From Microcaldota archaeon (GTDB lineage: Archaea > Micrarchaeota > Micrarchaeia > Norongarragalinales > SBBD01): 64,000 nucleotides of DNA. Both the position numbers and the translations under genes were made by a program. The stretch lies in assembly GCA_018819225.1 (NCBI GenBank), contig JAHJQN010000008.1:124001-188000 (forward strand). Direction: 5' to 3'. The notes below the pieces were generated by a model. It saw only the letters and a list, made by a program, of their open reading frames with translations, had not been told where the DNA came from and ran no database searches. This document shows positions 27,518-35,998 of the stretch, piece after piece. Numbering within the stretch: position 1 is the first letter of the stretch; each line of letters opens with the position of its first letter.

Positions 27518-28272
27518 TTCTCCACTGGCTGCGCGCACACGGCAATCGCTCCGGCTTCACCACCCAATCCATGATACGTCCGCTTCTGCAACGTAATCTT
27601 GAATATTCGCGTGCGCTTGATCGTAGCACCCGAAGCGTACCATCTCCCGAGCGTCGAGAAACTGGCTTTCGAATCCGATCCAGTGTAAAGATTCGTAGGC
27701 ACGCCTGAAGTCGATGCCGTGCAGGAAAATGGATTCGTGGAATCAAACTCATTGACCGGGCACGGGTTAACTCCCAACGGCAGGCACCCCAGGCCCGTCG
27801 CGGGATCCCACGCTTGTCCGCCAATCGACGTATCTGATCCATCCAAGACCGTGAACTCTCCGGCAATATCTATGCACACCGAGTTCTGCATCAGGCTCGT
27901 TCCTTGCGTCAATTTCTGCCCATCCGGATCGTATGAAGCCATCTCCATTTTCCAGCATCCGGCGTAATGCCCGGGACAAGCCCGGCAATACTGTTCGCTG
28001 TTATAGTAAACGAACCGCAGCACGTCCACGGATGTTTCCCCGCACTTGGGCATGTGGAAATAGAATGTGCGCTTGCTGGGAGGCGACTGCAACGCCAAGT
28101 CCTGCATTGCTAATTTCAATTTATCCACTTCCGCTTTGACTTCGGAAATGCATTGCGCTTCCCCGGAATCCGAGATGAGTTTCAACGCGATCGTCATGCT
28201 CGCGATCAGGATAATGACGGCTATTACCAGCTCCATGGGCGCGCCGGACTGGGATCTAAAGCGCATGCTCAA
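27514..28272 (-). CDS. Type IV pilin-like / prepilin-like secreted protein
   Basis: N-terminus RSQSGAPMELVIAVIILIASMTIALKLI (short basic leader, Glu, hydrophobic helix); Cys-containing ectodomain. Confidence 0.55.
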   Translation of the reverse strand: MSMRFRSQSGAPMELVIAVIILIASMTIALKLISDSGEAQCISEVKAEVDKLKLAMQDLALQSPPSKRTFYFHMPKCGETSVDVLRFVYYNSEQYCRACPGHYAGCWKMEMASYDPDGQKLTQGTSLMQNSVCIDIAGEFTVLDGSDTSIGGQAWDPATGLGCLPLGVNPCPVNEFDSTNPFSCTASTSGVPTNLYTGSDSKASFSTLGRWYASGATIKRTRIFKITLQKRTYHGLGGEAGAIAVCAQPVEN

Positions 28273-28335
28273 CAGTAAACGTGCTGGCTATAAAAGTGTA
28301 AGGGATTCCCCTCCATTTTATGGTTATCAAACTCG

Positions 28336-28521
28336 TTACTTGAATACGAGCCACATGGCGCTGGACGCGAACTGCCGTGCTTCCTGCAGGTTGCCTCCGG
28401 CCACGTTGGATGCGTTCCTCAACAAGGGCTTGACGAGCGTGAAAATCAGTATGGCTGCGATCACGAAAACAATCAGCATGTAGATCGGCGTCCACTCCGT
28501 CGAGCCCTTGAAACGGGTCAT
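28336..28521 (-). CDS. Small single-TM protein
   Basis: 61 aa; TM YMLIVFVIAAILIFTLV; lies between two pilin-like genes on the same strand. Confidence 0.5.
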   Translation of the reverse strand: MTRFKGSTEWTPIYMLIVFVIAAILIFTLVKPLLRNASNVAGGNLQEARQFASSAMWLVFK

Positions 28522-28548
28522 AATGCTAACCTTTCGAAGATTCGAAAT

Positions 28549-29043
28549 TTACGGTGTTGATGTTGAGAGTCCGCATGCATCTTCGCAGGTTGCTGTAGAA
28601 TCCGCGGCTGTTCTTCCAAGAGAAATGCAATAAAAGGGTGGGGATTGACGCGATTCATCTCCGCAAACCACGACATAGATGTCTAATGTTTGTTCCACGA
28701 CAATTTTGTTTGCAGTAACTGCAAGAGCGGTTGTGGGAACGCTTGTATGAGCAGAGAATTGGACATCAGATTCTGTTACCGGAATTTCTTGAATGACTTC
28801 CTTCATGTAGATGGTATTGCCTTCAGAAAACGTTACTTTTTGGGGTGAGGAAATTCCGAATCCTTTTGCTTGAACATTCTTTAAGCCGGATGACATCGAG
28901 TCCTTGGGATCCGAGGGGTTGAAGATCTTAACAATGTTCAAGATGTTCAACAGCACGGCGAGAATGGCGAGTGCGACGATGACGCTGATGACGAGCATCA
29001 TGGTTTCGAACGCTTGTCCTCTTCGGGCTTTCAGGTACTTCAT
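28549..29043 (-). CDS. Pilin-like secreted protein
   Basis: MKYLKARRGQAFETMMLVISVIVALAILAVLLNIL resembles an archaeal class III/prepilin N-terminus; start reassigned to 29043. Confidence 0.6.
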   Translation of the reverse strand: MKYLKARRGQAFETMMLVISVIVALAILAVLLNILNIVKIFNPSDPKDSMSSGLKNVQAKGFGISSPQKVTFSEGNTIYMKEVIQEIPVTESDVQFSAHTSVPTTALAVTANKIVVEQTLDIYVVVCGDESRQSPPFYCISLGRTAADSTATCEDACGLSTSTP

Positions 29044-29170
29044 ACGGATACGCACCTCCTGTGAAATGCAACGAATGCTTGAAGTTAAAGACCTTATAAA
29101 ACTTATCGTTCCCGCTATTATGCCGCAGCAACTCAGGGGCGCCTTCAAGGGGGAGAACCCCCGTATGCGA

Positions 29171-29198
29171 GCCGCCTTAACCCCCCGAATAAGGCGGT
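29171..29198. other. Stem-loop upstream of tRNA-Phe
   Basis: GCCGCCTTA ... TAAGGCGGT (9 bp including one wobble); a second hairpin GGGGG-AGAA-CCCCC lies at 29149..29162. Confidence 0.5.
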
Positions 29199-29237
29199 TT
29201 AAAAAACAATATCGCCAAAATCATTCCGCTTGCTTAT

Positions 29238-29311
29238 GCCGCAGTAGCTCAGCCTGGGAGAGCGTTCGGCTGAAGACCGATGTGTCGCCGGTTCAAATCC
29301 GGCCTGCGGCA
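29238..29311 (+). tRNA. tRNA-Phe(GAA)
   Basis: Acceptor GCCGCAG/CTGCGGC, anticodon loop CTGAAGA, T-arm GCCGG-TTCAAAT-CCGGC, discriminator A. Confidence 0.95.
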
Positions 29312-29340
29312 CTCCCCATAACATCTCAATGCCGCGATTC

Positions 29341-29658
29341 TTACTTGGAGATTGATTTATCCAAAGGTTTTTCTCTACGAAGGAATTCGGCCACTTCTCT
29401 TGCCCATCCTCCAGGAATAACCATCTGGGTGTGTGGTTGAGTTATTCCACCCCGACTTCCATGGGCAACAACAATTCCTTTACCCATAAGTTCCGAAAGG
29501 GCATCCCGATTCGCTATTGGTTTTTGCCCATGCCCGCCCACTAAGTTACTATAGACTACGATTCCTGGGCGTGCAAAAAGTTCATGCAGTATGGCTAAAT
29601 GGTCCGCTCGCAATTTGGGATTCAATCCTCCACGTTTATACATTTCTTCAATAGGCAT
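29341..29658 (-). CDS. Small hypothetical protein, possibly winged-helix
   Basis: 105-aa ORF; helix-rich NPKLRADHLAILHELFA...NRDALSELMGKGIV pattern. Confidence 0.5.
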   Translation of the reverse strand: MPIEEMYKRGGLNPKLRADHLAILHELFARPGIVVYSNLVGGHGQKPIANRDALSELMGKGIVVAHGSRGGITQPHTQMVIPGGWAREVAEFLRREKPLDKSISK

Positions 29659-29829
29659 GTAAATCTCCTTTCAACAATTGAAAATCTATAAAGATAGAAA
29701 TAATAAACTAGAATATTTAAGGTGTGGCTTTCAGTGGTTTCTTTCGGTTCGGACCGGCTGAGAAAAAACATTGAAAAGAATAATTTAATATAGTCAATTC
29801 AACCTGAAGCCCTTGAAAGGTGATCTGAA

Positions 29830-30051
29830 ATGAAAAAGAAAAAGAACATGTTTAATGAAGAGTGGACGGGTTGCGGGTCATGGAAGCACGGCGGGAGCGG
29901 AAATGCGGTATACGGGCTCGGTTTCCTGGGAGCTGCGTTTTATTACTTGACGACGGCAACCGATTTTTGGATGGGAGTCATTGGTTTACTGAAAGCCATT
30001 TTGTGGCCTGCGGTCCTCGTATTTGAAGTGTTACGATTTCTAGGCGTGTAA
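29830..30051 (+). CDS. Small membrane protein
   Basis: 73 aa with GFLGAAFYYLTTATDFWMGVIGLLKAILWPAVLVFEVL; TATA-like AATTTAATATAG upstream. Confidence 0.55.
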   Translation: MKKKKNMFNEEWTGCGSWKHGGSGNAVYGLGFLGAAFYYLTTATDFWMGVIGLLKAILWPAVLVFEVLRFLGV

Positions 30052-30070
30052 ACCCCATCCCCAAACGAGC

Positions 30071-30475
30071 TTACGGGCGGGCATTGGAAGACTCGGTCAA
30101 CTCCATTAAAACGCCCGGAATGTCAATGCCAAAAAGCTTCAAGAACTCGTACACGAATTGCTTGAAAATAAGGTAAAATAGAAGAAATACCAGGATGACG
30201 AGAATGCGGCGGCTCCAAGGTGACATACGGCGAACGAAAGCAAACCGCTGCACTAGAAAACCGTCTACTTTTCTATAAAAGGGACCGCGTAACACGAGCA
30301 GAACGAGAAACATGAAGCCAATGATTACAACGTATTGCAGTGGAAGCCCCAAGGAATAGAAAACAAGAAGTAATACTGATGCAAGAAGTAAGCGAACCCC
30401 ATCCATTCGATCCATGGAAAAAAGCCTCATTCCAAGAAGGAGTAAAGCGTTTACATTAATAAATCCGAATTGCAT
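30071..30475 (-). CDS. Hypothetical multi-TM membrane protein
   Basis: ORF trimmed to MQFGFINVNALLLL to avoid overlap with the divergent gene; several hydrophobic segments. Confidence 0.5.
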   Translation of the reverse strand: MQFGFINVNALLLLGMRLFSMDRMDGVRLLLASVLLLVFYSLGLPLQYVVIIGFMFLVLLVLRGPFYRKVDGFLVQRFAFVRRMSPWSRRILVILVFLLFYLIFKQFVYEFLKLFGIDIPGVLMELTESSNARP

Positions 30476-30485
30476 TAGAAAAGTA

Positions 30486-31325
30486 ATGAACAAAAAAAAG
30501 GGCCTCTGGGGGGTGGGAATCCTCCTATTCTTTGTTATTATGCCCATACTTTTTGGTTTCCGTATCTCAAAAGGCTTGATTCTATCTGGGGCGGTCATCG
30601 TTTCCGGTCTTGCGTTGTTTTACCATGGATTCCAAACGTATCGACGCGTGCGGCTCATCGAAAACATTCCGACCTCCGATATTCGTTCGTTGGCCATGGG
30701 ATTGGTGGAAATCACGGGAAAAGCAGTACAAAAAGTCGATCTTAAAAGTCCGTTAATCGGTAAACCGTGCGTTTATTCACGCATTGAAATCCAAGAATTA
30801 AGACAACAAGGCAAGCACAGTAGTTGGGTCACGATTCATGAAAAAGAGCAGCGAGAAAACTTCTATGTAAGAGACGCAACGGGACAAGTCGAAATCGATC
30901 CGCGGGAAGCGCAGATAGAGATTCCGCCAGACCGTACCTGTTCGTTACCTGGAAAACAGTACCCTAAAGAAATCGAACAGTATTGCGAAAAAGAAAAAAT
31001 TCCCCTTCACAAACCGTTTTTCACCGTCGGACCGCTCCAACTCGGGGGAAACCCGTCTCGAAAATTGAACGAGTGGTTTATTGAAGCCGGTGATGCGGTT
31101 TACGTCATGGGAACCGCGGCTCAAAAGAATGGAGCGGAATCCGCCAAACAGGAGGATAGGATTATCATAACGAAGGGCATGCACCACCCGTTCTTCTACA
31201 TATCGGATAAAACGGAAAAGGAAACCATTAAAGGGCTGAAACGAAATTCATATTGGTTTATTGGGGGAGGCGCCGCGCTAGCAATAGTCGGTTTGGCCTT
31301 ATTACTCACTTTTGGAAGCGTATAG
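30486..31325 (+). CDS. GIDE/BAM-domain membrane protein (MUL1/MAPL-like, no RING)
   Basis: Two N-terminal TMs, domain with SPLIGKPCVYSRIEIQEL...FYVRDATGQVEIDPREAQIEI...DAVYVMGTA, and C-terminal TM. Confidence 0.75.
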   Translation: MNKKKGLWGVGILLFFVIMPILFGFRISKGLILSGAVIVSGLALFYHGFQTYRRVRLIENIPTSDIRSLAMGLVEITGKAVQKVDLKSPLIGKPCVYSRIEIQELRQQGKHSSWVTIHEKEQRENFYVRDATGQVEIDPREAQIEIPPDRTCSLPGKQYPKEIEQYCEKEKIPLHKPFFTVGPLQLGGNPSRKLNEWFIEAGDAVYVMGTAAQKNGAESAKQEDRIIITKGMHHPFFYISDKTEKETIKGLKRNSYWFIGGGAALAIVGLALLLTFGSV

Positions 31326-31339
31326 TCAGGTGAAAAGAA

Positions 31340-31909
31340 ATGGCCACAGGACTCGAAACCATTCTCGGTGCGGTCACGGCATTGATCGTCGTCTCCATCG
31401 TGCTGTGGATCATCATTATTTACAATGGACTCGTGATGCTCAAAAACAATATCCAGAAAGCGTGGGCGAATATTGACGTGTTGCTGAAACAACGCAGTTC
31501 GGAAGTGCCCAACCTGGTCAGCATCGTCAAGGGATACATGAAATACGAGAAAGAGGTTTTCACACGAATTACGGAAGCGCGAGCAGCAACCACTCAAGCA
31601 ACATCCATTCAAGAAAAGGCGCGAGCCAATGGAATGATGACGCAAGCATTGAAATCGTTATTTGCGGTAGCGGAAAATTATCCTAAATTAAAAGCCGGTG
31701 AAAACTTTCTCAAGCTTCAAAAACGCATTACGGAATTAGAGAACATGATAGCGGATCGACGAGAATTCTTCAATGACTCCGTGACGGCGTATAACATTCG
31801 AATACAGCAGATTCCGGATACGTTTATTGCGCGATTCCTGAAATATGAAAAAGAGACGCTCTTCGAAGCCATGGAAGAGGAAAAAAAGGTCGTTAAAACG
31901 GTTTTCTAA
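31340..31909 (+). CDS. lemA: LemA family protein
   Basis: IIIYNGLVMLKNNIQKAWANIDVLLKQRSSEVPNLVSIVKGYMKYEKEVF...FLKLQKRITELENMIADRREFFNDSVTAYNIRI. Confidence 0.94.
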   Translation: MATGLETILGAVTALIVVSIVLWIIIIYNGLVMLKNNIQKAWANIDVLLKQRSSEVPNLVSIVKGYMKYEKEVFTRITEARAATTQATSIQEKARANGMMTQALKSLFAVAENYPKLKAGENFLKLQKRITELENMIADRREFFNDSVTAYNIRIQQIPDTFIARFLKYEKETLFEAMEEEKKVVKTVF

Positions 31910-31971
31910 AGATGGTCTGCGTGAAAACAAAGCCATTCCATACGTTAATAACCCGGGTGCGCGTAGCCCCA

Positions 31972-32538
31972 ATGGTGTTCACTCAAACCAAAAGCATTCT
32001 TATAGTGCTTTTCGCATTGATGATCGCGGGCTGTACGCAACCCGTTCCCGACGAACCAGGAATACCGATTCCCACATTCCCTCCGGCAACGGAAATTCCG
32101 ACGTATATAGCGAGCGTGCTGCCTTCGTTTCAAGAAACGCCGACCCCCACGCCCGCCGTGCCAACTGATATTGCATTAACCAGCGTAACGGCATGCGAAC
32201 TGAAAACGAATCCGAACGATTATTTACGGAAAGCAGTTAAGGTGGACGGATTCCTCCTATTCATTGGAGAAAGCATTCGAAGCGGTATTGGCAACTTTTA
32301 TATCGAAAAGGACGGATGTCGTGCGGTCATCGTGAGCTGGGAATCCGTCATCGTCCAACAATGCGCGTCATTTGATGAAGCGTGCGATCCCCTGGAAACC
32401 ATGCAGGACTATCTGTACAATCGAGTGCAATTAACGGGTACATTTACGGTGTTCAACAAAGAGGAACAAAAAGCGTATGGAGAACCCTATGGAATCAGTG
32501 AAATAATGGAAGTGGAAGTCATCGGGGAAGGCTCGTAA
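31972..32538 (+). CDS. Putative lipoprotein with possible OB-fold-like domain
   Basis: Signal peptide with lipobox-like LMIAGC; PTPTP linker; VTACELKTNPNDYLRKAVKVDGFLLFIGESI... Confidence 0.65.
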   Translation: MVFTQTKSILIVLFALMIAGCTQPVPDEPGIPIPTFPPATEIPTYIASVLPSFQETPTPTPAVPTDIALTSVTACELKTNPNDYLRKAVKVDGFLLFIGESIRSGIGNFYIEKDGCRAVIVSWESVIVQQCASFDEACDPLETMQDYLYNRVQLTGTFTVFNKEEQKAYGEPYGISEIMEVEVIGEGS

Positions 32539-32545
32539 ATACCCA

Positions 32546-33349
32546 TCAAGAACGATGAAACACGAGCAAATCCTTCTGCTTCAAATCGAATTTTTCCGAG
32601 AAACTCGCCTGATTAATGGCGAGTTCCACGCGGCCGTAATCATCCTTCAACAGAACCGGCGATCCAACGAAAACGTCTCCAAACGTCTTACGGAACGGAA
32701 TCTTGATGGGAAGCTGGCCGGGTTGCTCCATCAATAGGTAATCGCCTTCCTTCACACCCCACTCATCCAAAACGGATGCAAGGAGGTTTAAGTGAATGGA
32801 ACCGAATTGGTTGACGTGGAGAATCCGGCAAGAAAGGGTATTTCCCTCCGGTTTCGCTTCCGGAAACGGGCAAGGAACCAGTTGATCAAGAGAAACAGGA
32901 GCTCCGAGCTCGGAAATGGAAACGCCTTTCACAAGATGAGCGGCTGCCGGAGAAAAAACGTCGCGACCGTGAAAAATCGGGGAAACGGGCTGGCGCGCGT
33001 ATTGGAGATTATCAATAGAGACCGCGCGTTCGAATCCTTGGAAAAAACGTATGGCGCTCATGAGAACCCCGTTATCGGGGCCAACAAGAAAATCGCCGCG
33101 CTTCGTTTCAATCGCTATTCCTTTGCGCTTCGTACCGACCCCTGGATCCACCACGCAAACGTGCGCGCCCTTTGGAAGAAAACAAGCGGTTTCCATGGTG
33201 CGAGCTGCACTCCATAAATTATAGGAAGGCAATCCGTGCATCAAATCAATGATGCGCGCGTCAGGACAGATCTCGAGAATCGAGCCCTTCATGGCGGCAA
33301 TGCCTTGCGTCTGAACACCGAAATCGGAGGCGAGACTGACGAGTTTCAT
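32546..33349 (-). CDS. SAM hydroxide adenosyltransferase / DUF62 family protein
   Basis: LASDFGVQTQGIAAMKGSIL...DLMHGLPSYNLWSAARTM...VCVVDPGVGTKRKGI...VGPDNGVL...GRDVFSPAAAHL. Confidence 0.9.
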   Translation of the reverse strand: MKLVSLASDFGVQTQGIAAMKGSILEICPDARIIDLMHGLPSYNLWSAARTMETACFLPKGAHVCVVDPGVGTKRKGIAIETKRGDFLVGPDNGVLMSAIRFFQGFERAVSIDNLQYARQPVSPIFHGRDVFSPAAAHLVKGVSISELGAPVSLDQLVPCPFPEAKPEGNTLSCRILHVNQFGSIHLNLLASVLDEWGVKEGDYLLMEQPGQLPIKIPFRKTFGDVFVGSPVLLKDDYGRVELAINQASFSEKFDLKQKDLLVFHRS

Positions 33350-33408
33350 GATCAAGTTGATAGAGGAGAATCATTAAAAGTGTATCTCGCGTTAGCCCAT
33401 CGGGATAT

Positions 33409-34611
33409 ATGAAGCATTGGGAAGTTTTCAAGTACTCGATAAAGAATTTGCGGCACCGCAATTTGAGGAGTTGGCTCACGATACTGGGAATCATTATCGG
33501 AATCGGAGCCATTGTCATTCTTATCTCGCTGGCGCAAGGCATTGACAAGGAAATCCGGTCTCAACTGGATCTCTTTGGATCGAATTACATTCAAGTGATT
33601 CCCGGCAGCATGGAAGGCATGACCAGCGGATCCTTCTCATTCAAGGGAGCGCTGTATGCCCGGGATGTCGATTCATTGAAAAGCGTGGCCGGAGTCAAAG
33701 GAGTATCCCCCATTCTGTTGCTCATGCTCGCGAATGTGCGGCATAAGGAGGGTACCGTCAAAATGACGGTCAGCGGAGTGGACCCGACGGTGATGAACGA
33801 TTTTCTGTACATGGGATTGGAAGACGGGCGGTACATGAAAGAAGGGGATGTGGAAGGCATTTTTATCGGGCACAAAATAGCACACGATATGTTTAAGGAT
33901 GACGTGAGAGTCGGCGACGTGCTCATGGTCAATGAAGAAAGCTTTCGCGTGCGCGGCATCATGAATGAAGCCGGTGATTTTACAGGGGATTTCGATAACG
34001 GAATCTACATTGATTCGCGGGCGGCACGCAACTTGTTAGGGGACGGATACGACCCGACACGCGTGTTCGCCATCATGATCGTAACCGAAGAAGGCAAGGA
34101 GGTGAGTGCCATCGCAAAAGAAGTCGACCGCGTGCTCATGAAATCGCATAAAGTCGGTGAAGACGAAAAAGATTATTCGGTCATTACGCCGGAAGCCACG
34201 GCGGAGCAAGTGGGAATGGTCACCGGACTGCTTTCATTATTTCTGGGAGGGATTGCCGCGATTTCGCTCATCGTCGGCGGGGTAGGAGTCGCGAACTCGA
34301 TGATTACGTCCGTGCTGGAACGAACGCGCGAAATCGGTACCTTGAAGGCGTTAGGGGCATCCAACCAGGCCATCCTGGAAGTGTTCATGATCGAAGCCGC
34401 GGTACTTGGATTCATTGGAGGCATCATGGGAATAGGATTCGCATTAACGGTTTCTTGGATTCTAGGCAATTTCGGGGTTCCGAGCGTGGTGACTCCGGAA
34501 CTGCTGGGATTCGCGCTGTTGTTCTCCATGGTTGTAGGCGTGATATCCGGATTCTTTCCCGCAAAAAATGCGAGCCGAATGGAAGCCGTGGACGCGCTGC
34601 GTTACGAATAG
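33409..34611 (+). CDS. ABC transporter permease (MacB/FtsX family)
   Basis: NLRHRNLRSWLTILGIIIGIGAIVILISLAQG; C-terminal ANSMITSVLERTREIGTLKALGAS...PAKNASRMEAVDALRYE. Confidence 0.92.
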   Translation: MKHWEVFKYSIKNLRHRNLRSWLTILGIIIGIGAIVILISLAQGIDKEIRSQLDLFGSNYIQVIPGSMEGMTSGSFSFKGALYARDVDSLKSVAGVKGVSPILLLMLANVRHKEGTVKMTVSGVDPTVMNDFLYMGLEDGRYMKEGDVEGIFIGHKIAHDMFKDDVRVGDVLMVNEESFRVRGIMNEAGDFTGDFDNGIYIDSRAARNLLGDGYDPTRVFAIMIVTEEGKEVSAIAKEVDRVLMKSHKVGEDEKDYSVITPEATAEQVGMVTGLLSLFLGGIAAISLIVGGVGVANSMITSVLERTREIGTLKALGASNQAILEVFMIEAAVLGFIGGIMGIGFALTVSWILGNFGVPSVVTPELLGFALLFSMVVGVISGFFPAKNASRMEAVDALRYE

Positions 34612-34613
34612 TT

Positions 34614-34775
34614 TCAACGCGATTTGCAGGGAACGTAAACGCACAAGCTTTTCGAGTTACCGCATTGACGACACATTTTATCCATGGTGACGCCGCACGT
34701 GTGACACGCCCCGGAATGGCTGGCCCTTCGCCCGCACCGAGAACACGCATAAACCGATTCCTTCAATGTTAACAC
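34614..34775 (-). CDS. Small zinc-ribbon protein (about 50 aa; GTG start at 34775 or TTG at 34766)
   Basis: Reverse strand reads VLTLKESVYACSRCGRRASHSGACHTCGVTMDKMCRQCGNSKSLCVYVPCKSR*, with three CxxC knuckles. Absent from the ORF track (non-ATG start). Confidence 0.5.
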   Translation of the reverse strand: MLTLKESVYACSRCGRRASHSGACHTCGVTMDKMCRQCGNSKSLCVYVPCKSR

Positions 34776-34820
34776 CGTAAACTTCCATCCCTATCCGATA
34801 ATAATAACGTTTGGTACAAG

Positions 34821-35663
34821 CTACGTTCCGTGCAACGACAAGGCATGACGAACAATCGCGTCCGCGGGATTGATGCCCGTCGCGGAATACAATCCACGGA
34901 AATCCGGCATGGTGTTGACTTCAATCACGTTGAACCCTTCCTTTTTCGTTAACGCTATGTCGACTCCTGCAATTTCAAGCCCCAACACTTCAGCGGCTTT
35001 CACCGCCATTTTCTTGACGTCAGGAGGCAAATCGACTTTCTTGACCAAACCCCCCGTCGATACGTTGGTACGCCATTCTCCTAAAGGGGCTTGACGTAAC
35101 ACCGTGGCAAGAACTTTTCCGTCGAGAACGAATATTCGATAATCCTTACCGCCCGTATTCAAATATTCTTGCACGACAAACGGCTTGGGAACCGCATCTA
35201 AATAGGCCAGCTCCATCTCGAGATTCTTCATGAGATGAACGTCTTGACCATACGAACCGATCACTGGCTTCAACACGACCGGCGTCCCGATTTGGGCCAC
35301 GGCCTTCGAAGCCGATTCAAAGGAGTACACTAAAGAGGTCCGCGGAACCGGAATGCCTGCTTCCTTCAAACGAATCAATGATTCAAACTTGTTCCCCCCT
35401 AACTCGACACTCTTCGAGTTGTTGATCATGCGGATGCCCAAGTGCTCGAAATAGCGGCTGGAATAGATTTCGAAAGAGGAGGCGCGGGCCATGCGAAACA
35501 ATCCCACGGAAAACGAGAACGGCTTTTTCTCGATGTCCAACGAATGCTTTCGAATGTCCACGATTTCTGTGGAAACTCCGCTGTGCTCCGCTGCCTGTTG
35601 CAACGCACTCGTCTCCCACTTGTTGATGGTGATGCTGTCTACTACGATACCCAATTGCGCCAT
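34821..35663 (-). CDS. RimK/LysX-family ATP-grasp ligase
   Basis: LKEAGIPVPRTSLVYS...VVLKPVIGSYGQDVHLM...VVQEYLNTGGKDYRIFVLDGKVLA...EIAGVDIAL...VIEVNTMPDFRGL. Confidence 0.9.
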   Translation of the reverse strand: MAQLGIVVDSITINKWETSALQQAAEHSGVSTEIVDIRKHSLDIEKKPFSFSVGLFRMARASSFEIYSSRYFEHLGIRMINNSKSVELGGNKFESLIRLKEAGIPVPRTSLVYSFESASKAVAQIGTPVVLKPVIGSYGQDVHLMKNLEMELAYLDAVPKPFVVQEYLNTGGKDYRIFVLDGKVLATVLRQAPLGEWRTNVSTGGLVKKVDLPPDVKKMAVKAAEVLGLEIAGVDIALTKKEGFNVIEVNTMPDFRGLYSATGINPADAIVRHALSLHGT

Positions 35664-35731
35664 GCTTGCCCCCTCTATTCTACAGGATAACCCCAAAATC
35701 TTTAATAAGCCAATTGGTCCGGAGCCGAAAG

Positions 35732-35804
35732 TGCGGCTGCCGGGATTTGAACCCGGGCCCTGAGATTGGCAACCTCATGTCCTACCAGGCTAGACTACAG
35801 CCGC
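35732..35804 (-). tRNA. tRNA-Gly(GCC)
   Basis: Reverse complement GCGGCTGTAGTCTAGCCTGGTAGGACATGAGGTTGCCAATCTCAGGGCCCGGGTTCAAATCCCGGCAGCCGCA; anticodon GCC; uninterrupted T-loop TTCAAAT. Confidence 0.95.
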
Positions 35805-35998
35805 TTAATACCGGAAGGTACGTTGAACATCAAAGAATAAAACCGTTTCTTTTGAAGGAGCTATTCTTCGCAAAGAAAAGGTCCCTGAGCCCACAGCCGC
35901 TTGAAAGAGTCAGTAAAAGGACGGAAAACGAATAGGGCGAAGAAGGATTATAAATCATTTCCTTCAAGCAGAGCGAGAAAGGGACGCCAGGCGATGAA

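Noticed and set aside
33409-34611. Possible complete MacB-type efflux system
   Set aside because: Only the permease is present; no adjacent ATPase or membrane-fusion gene, so no system is claimed.
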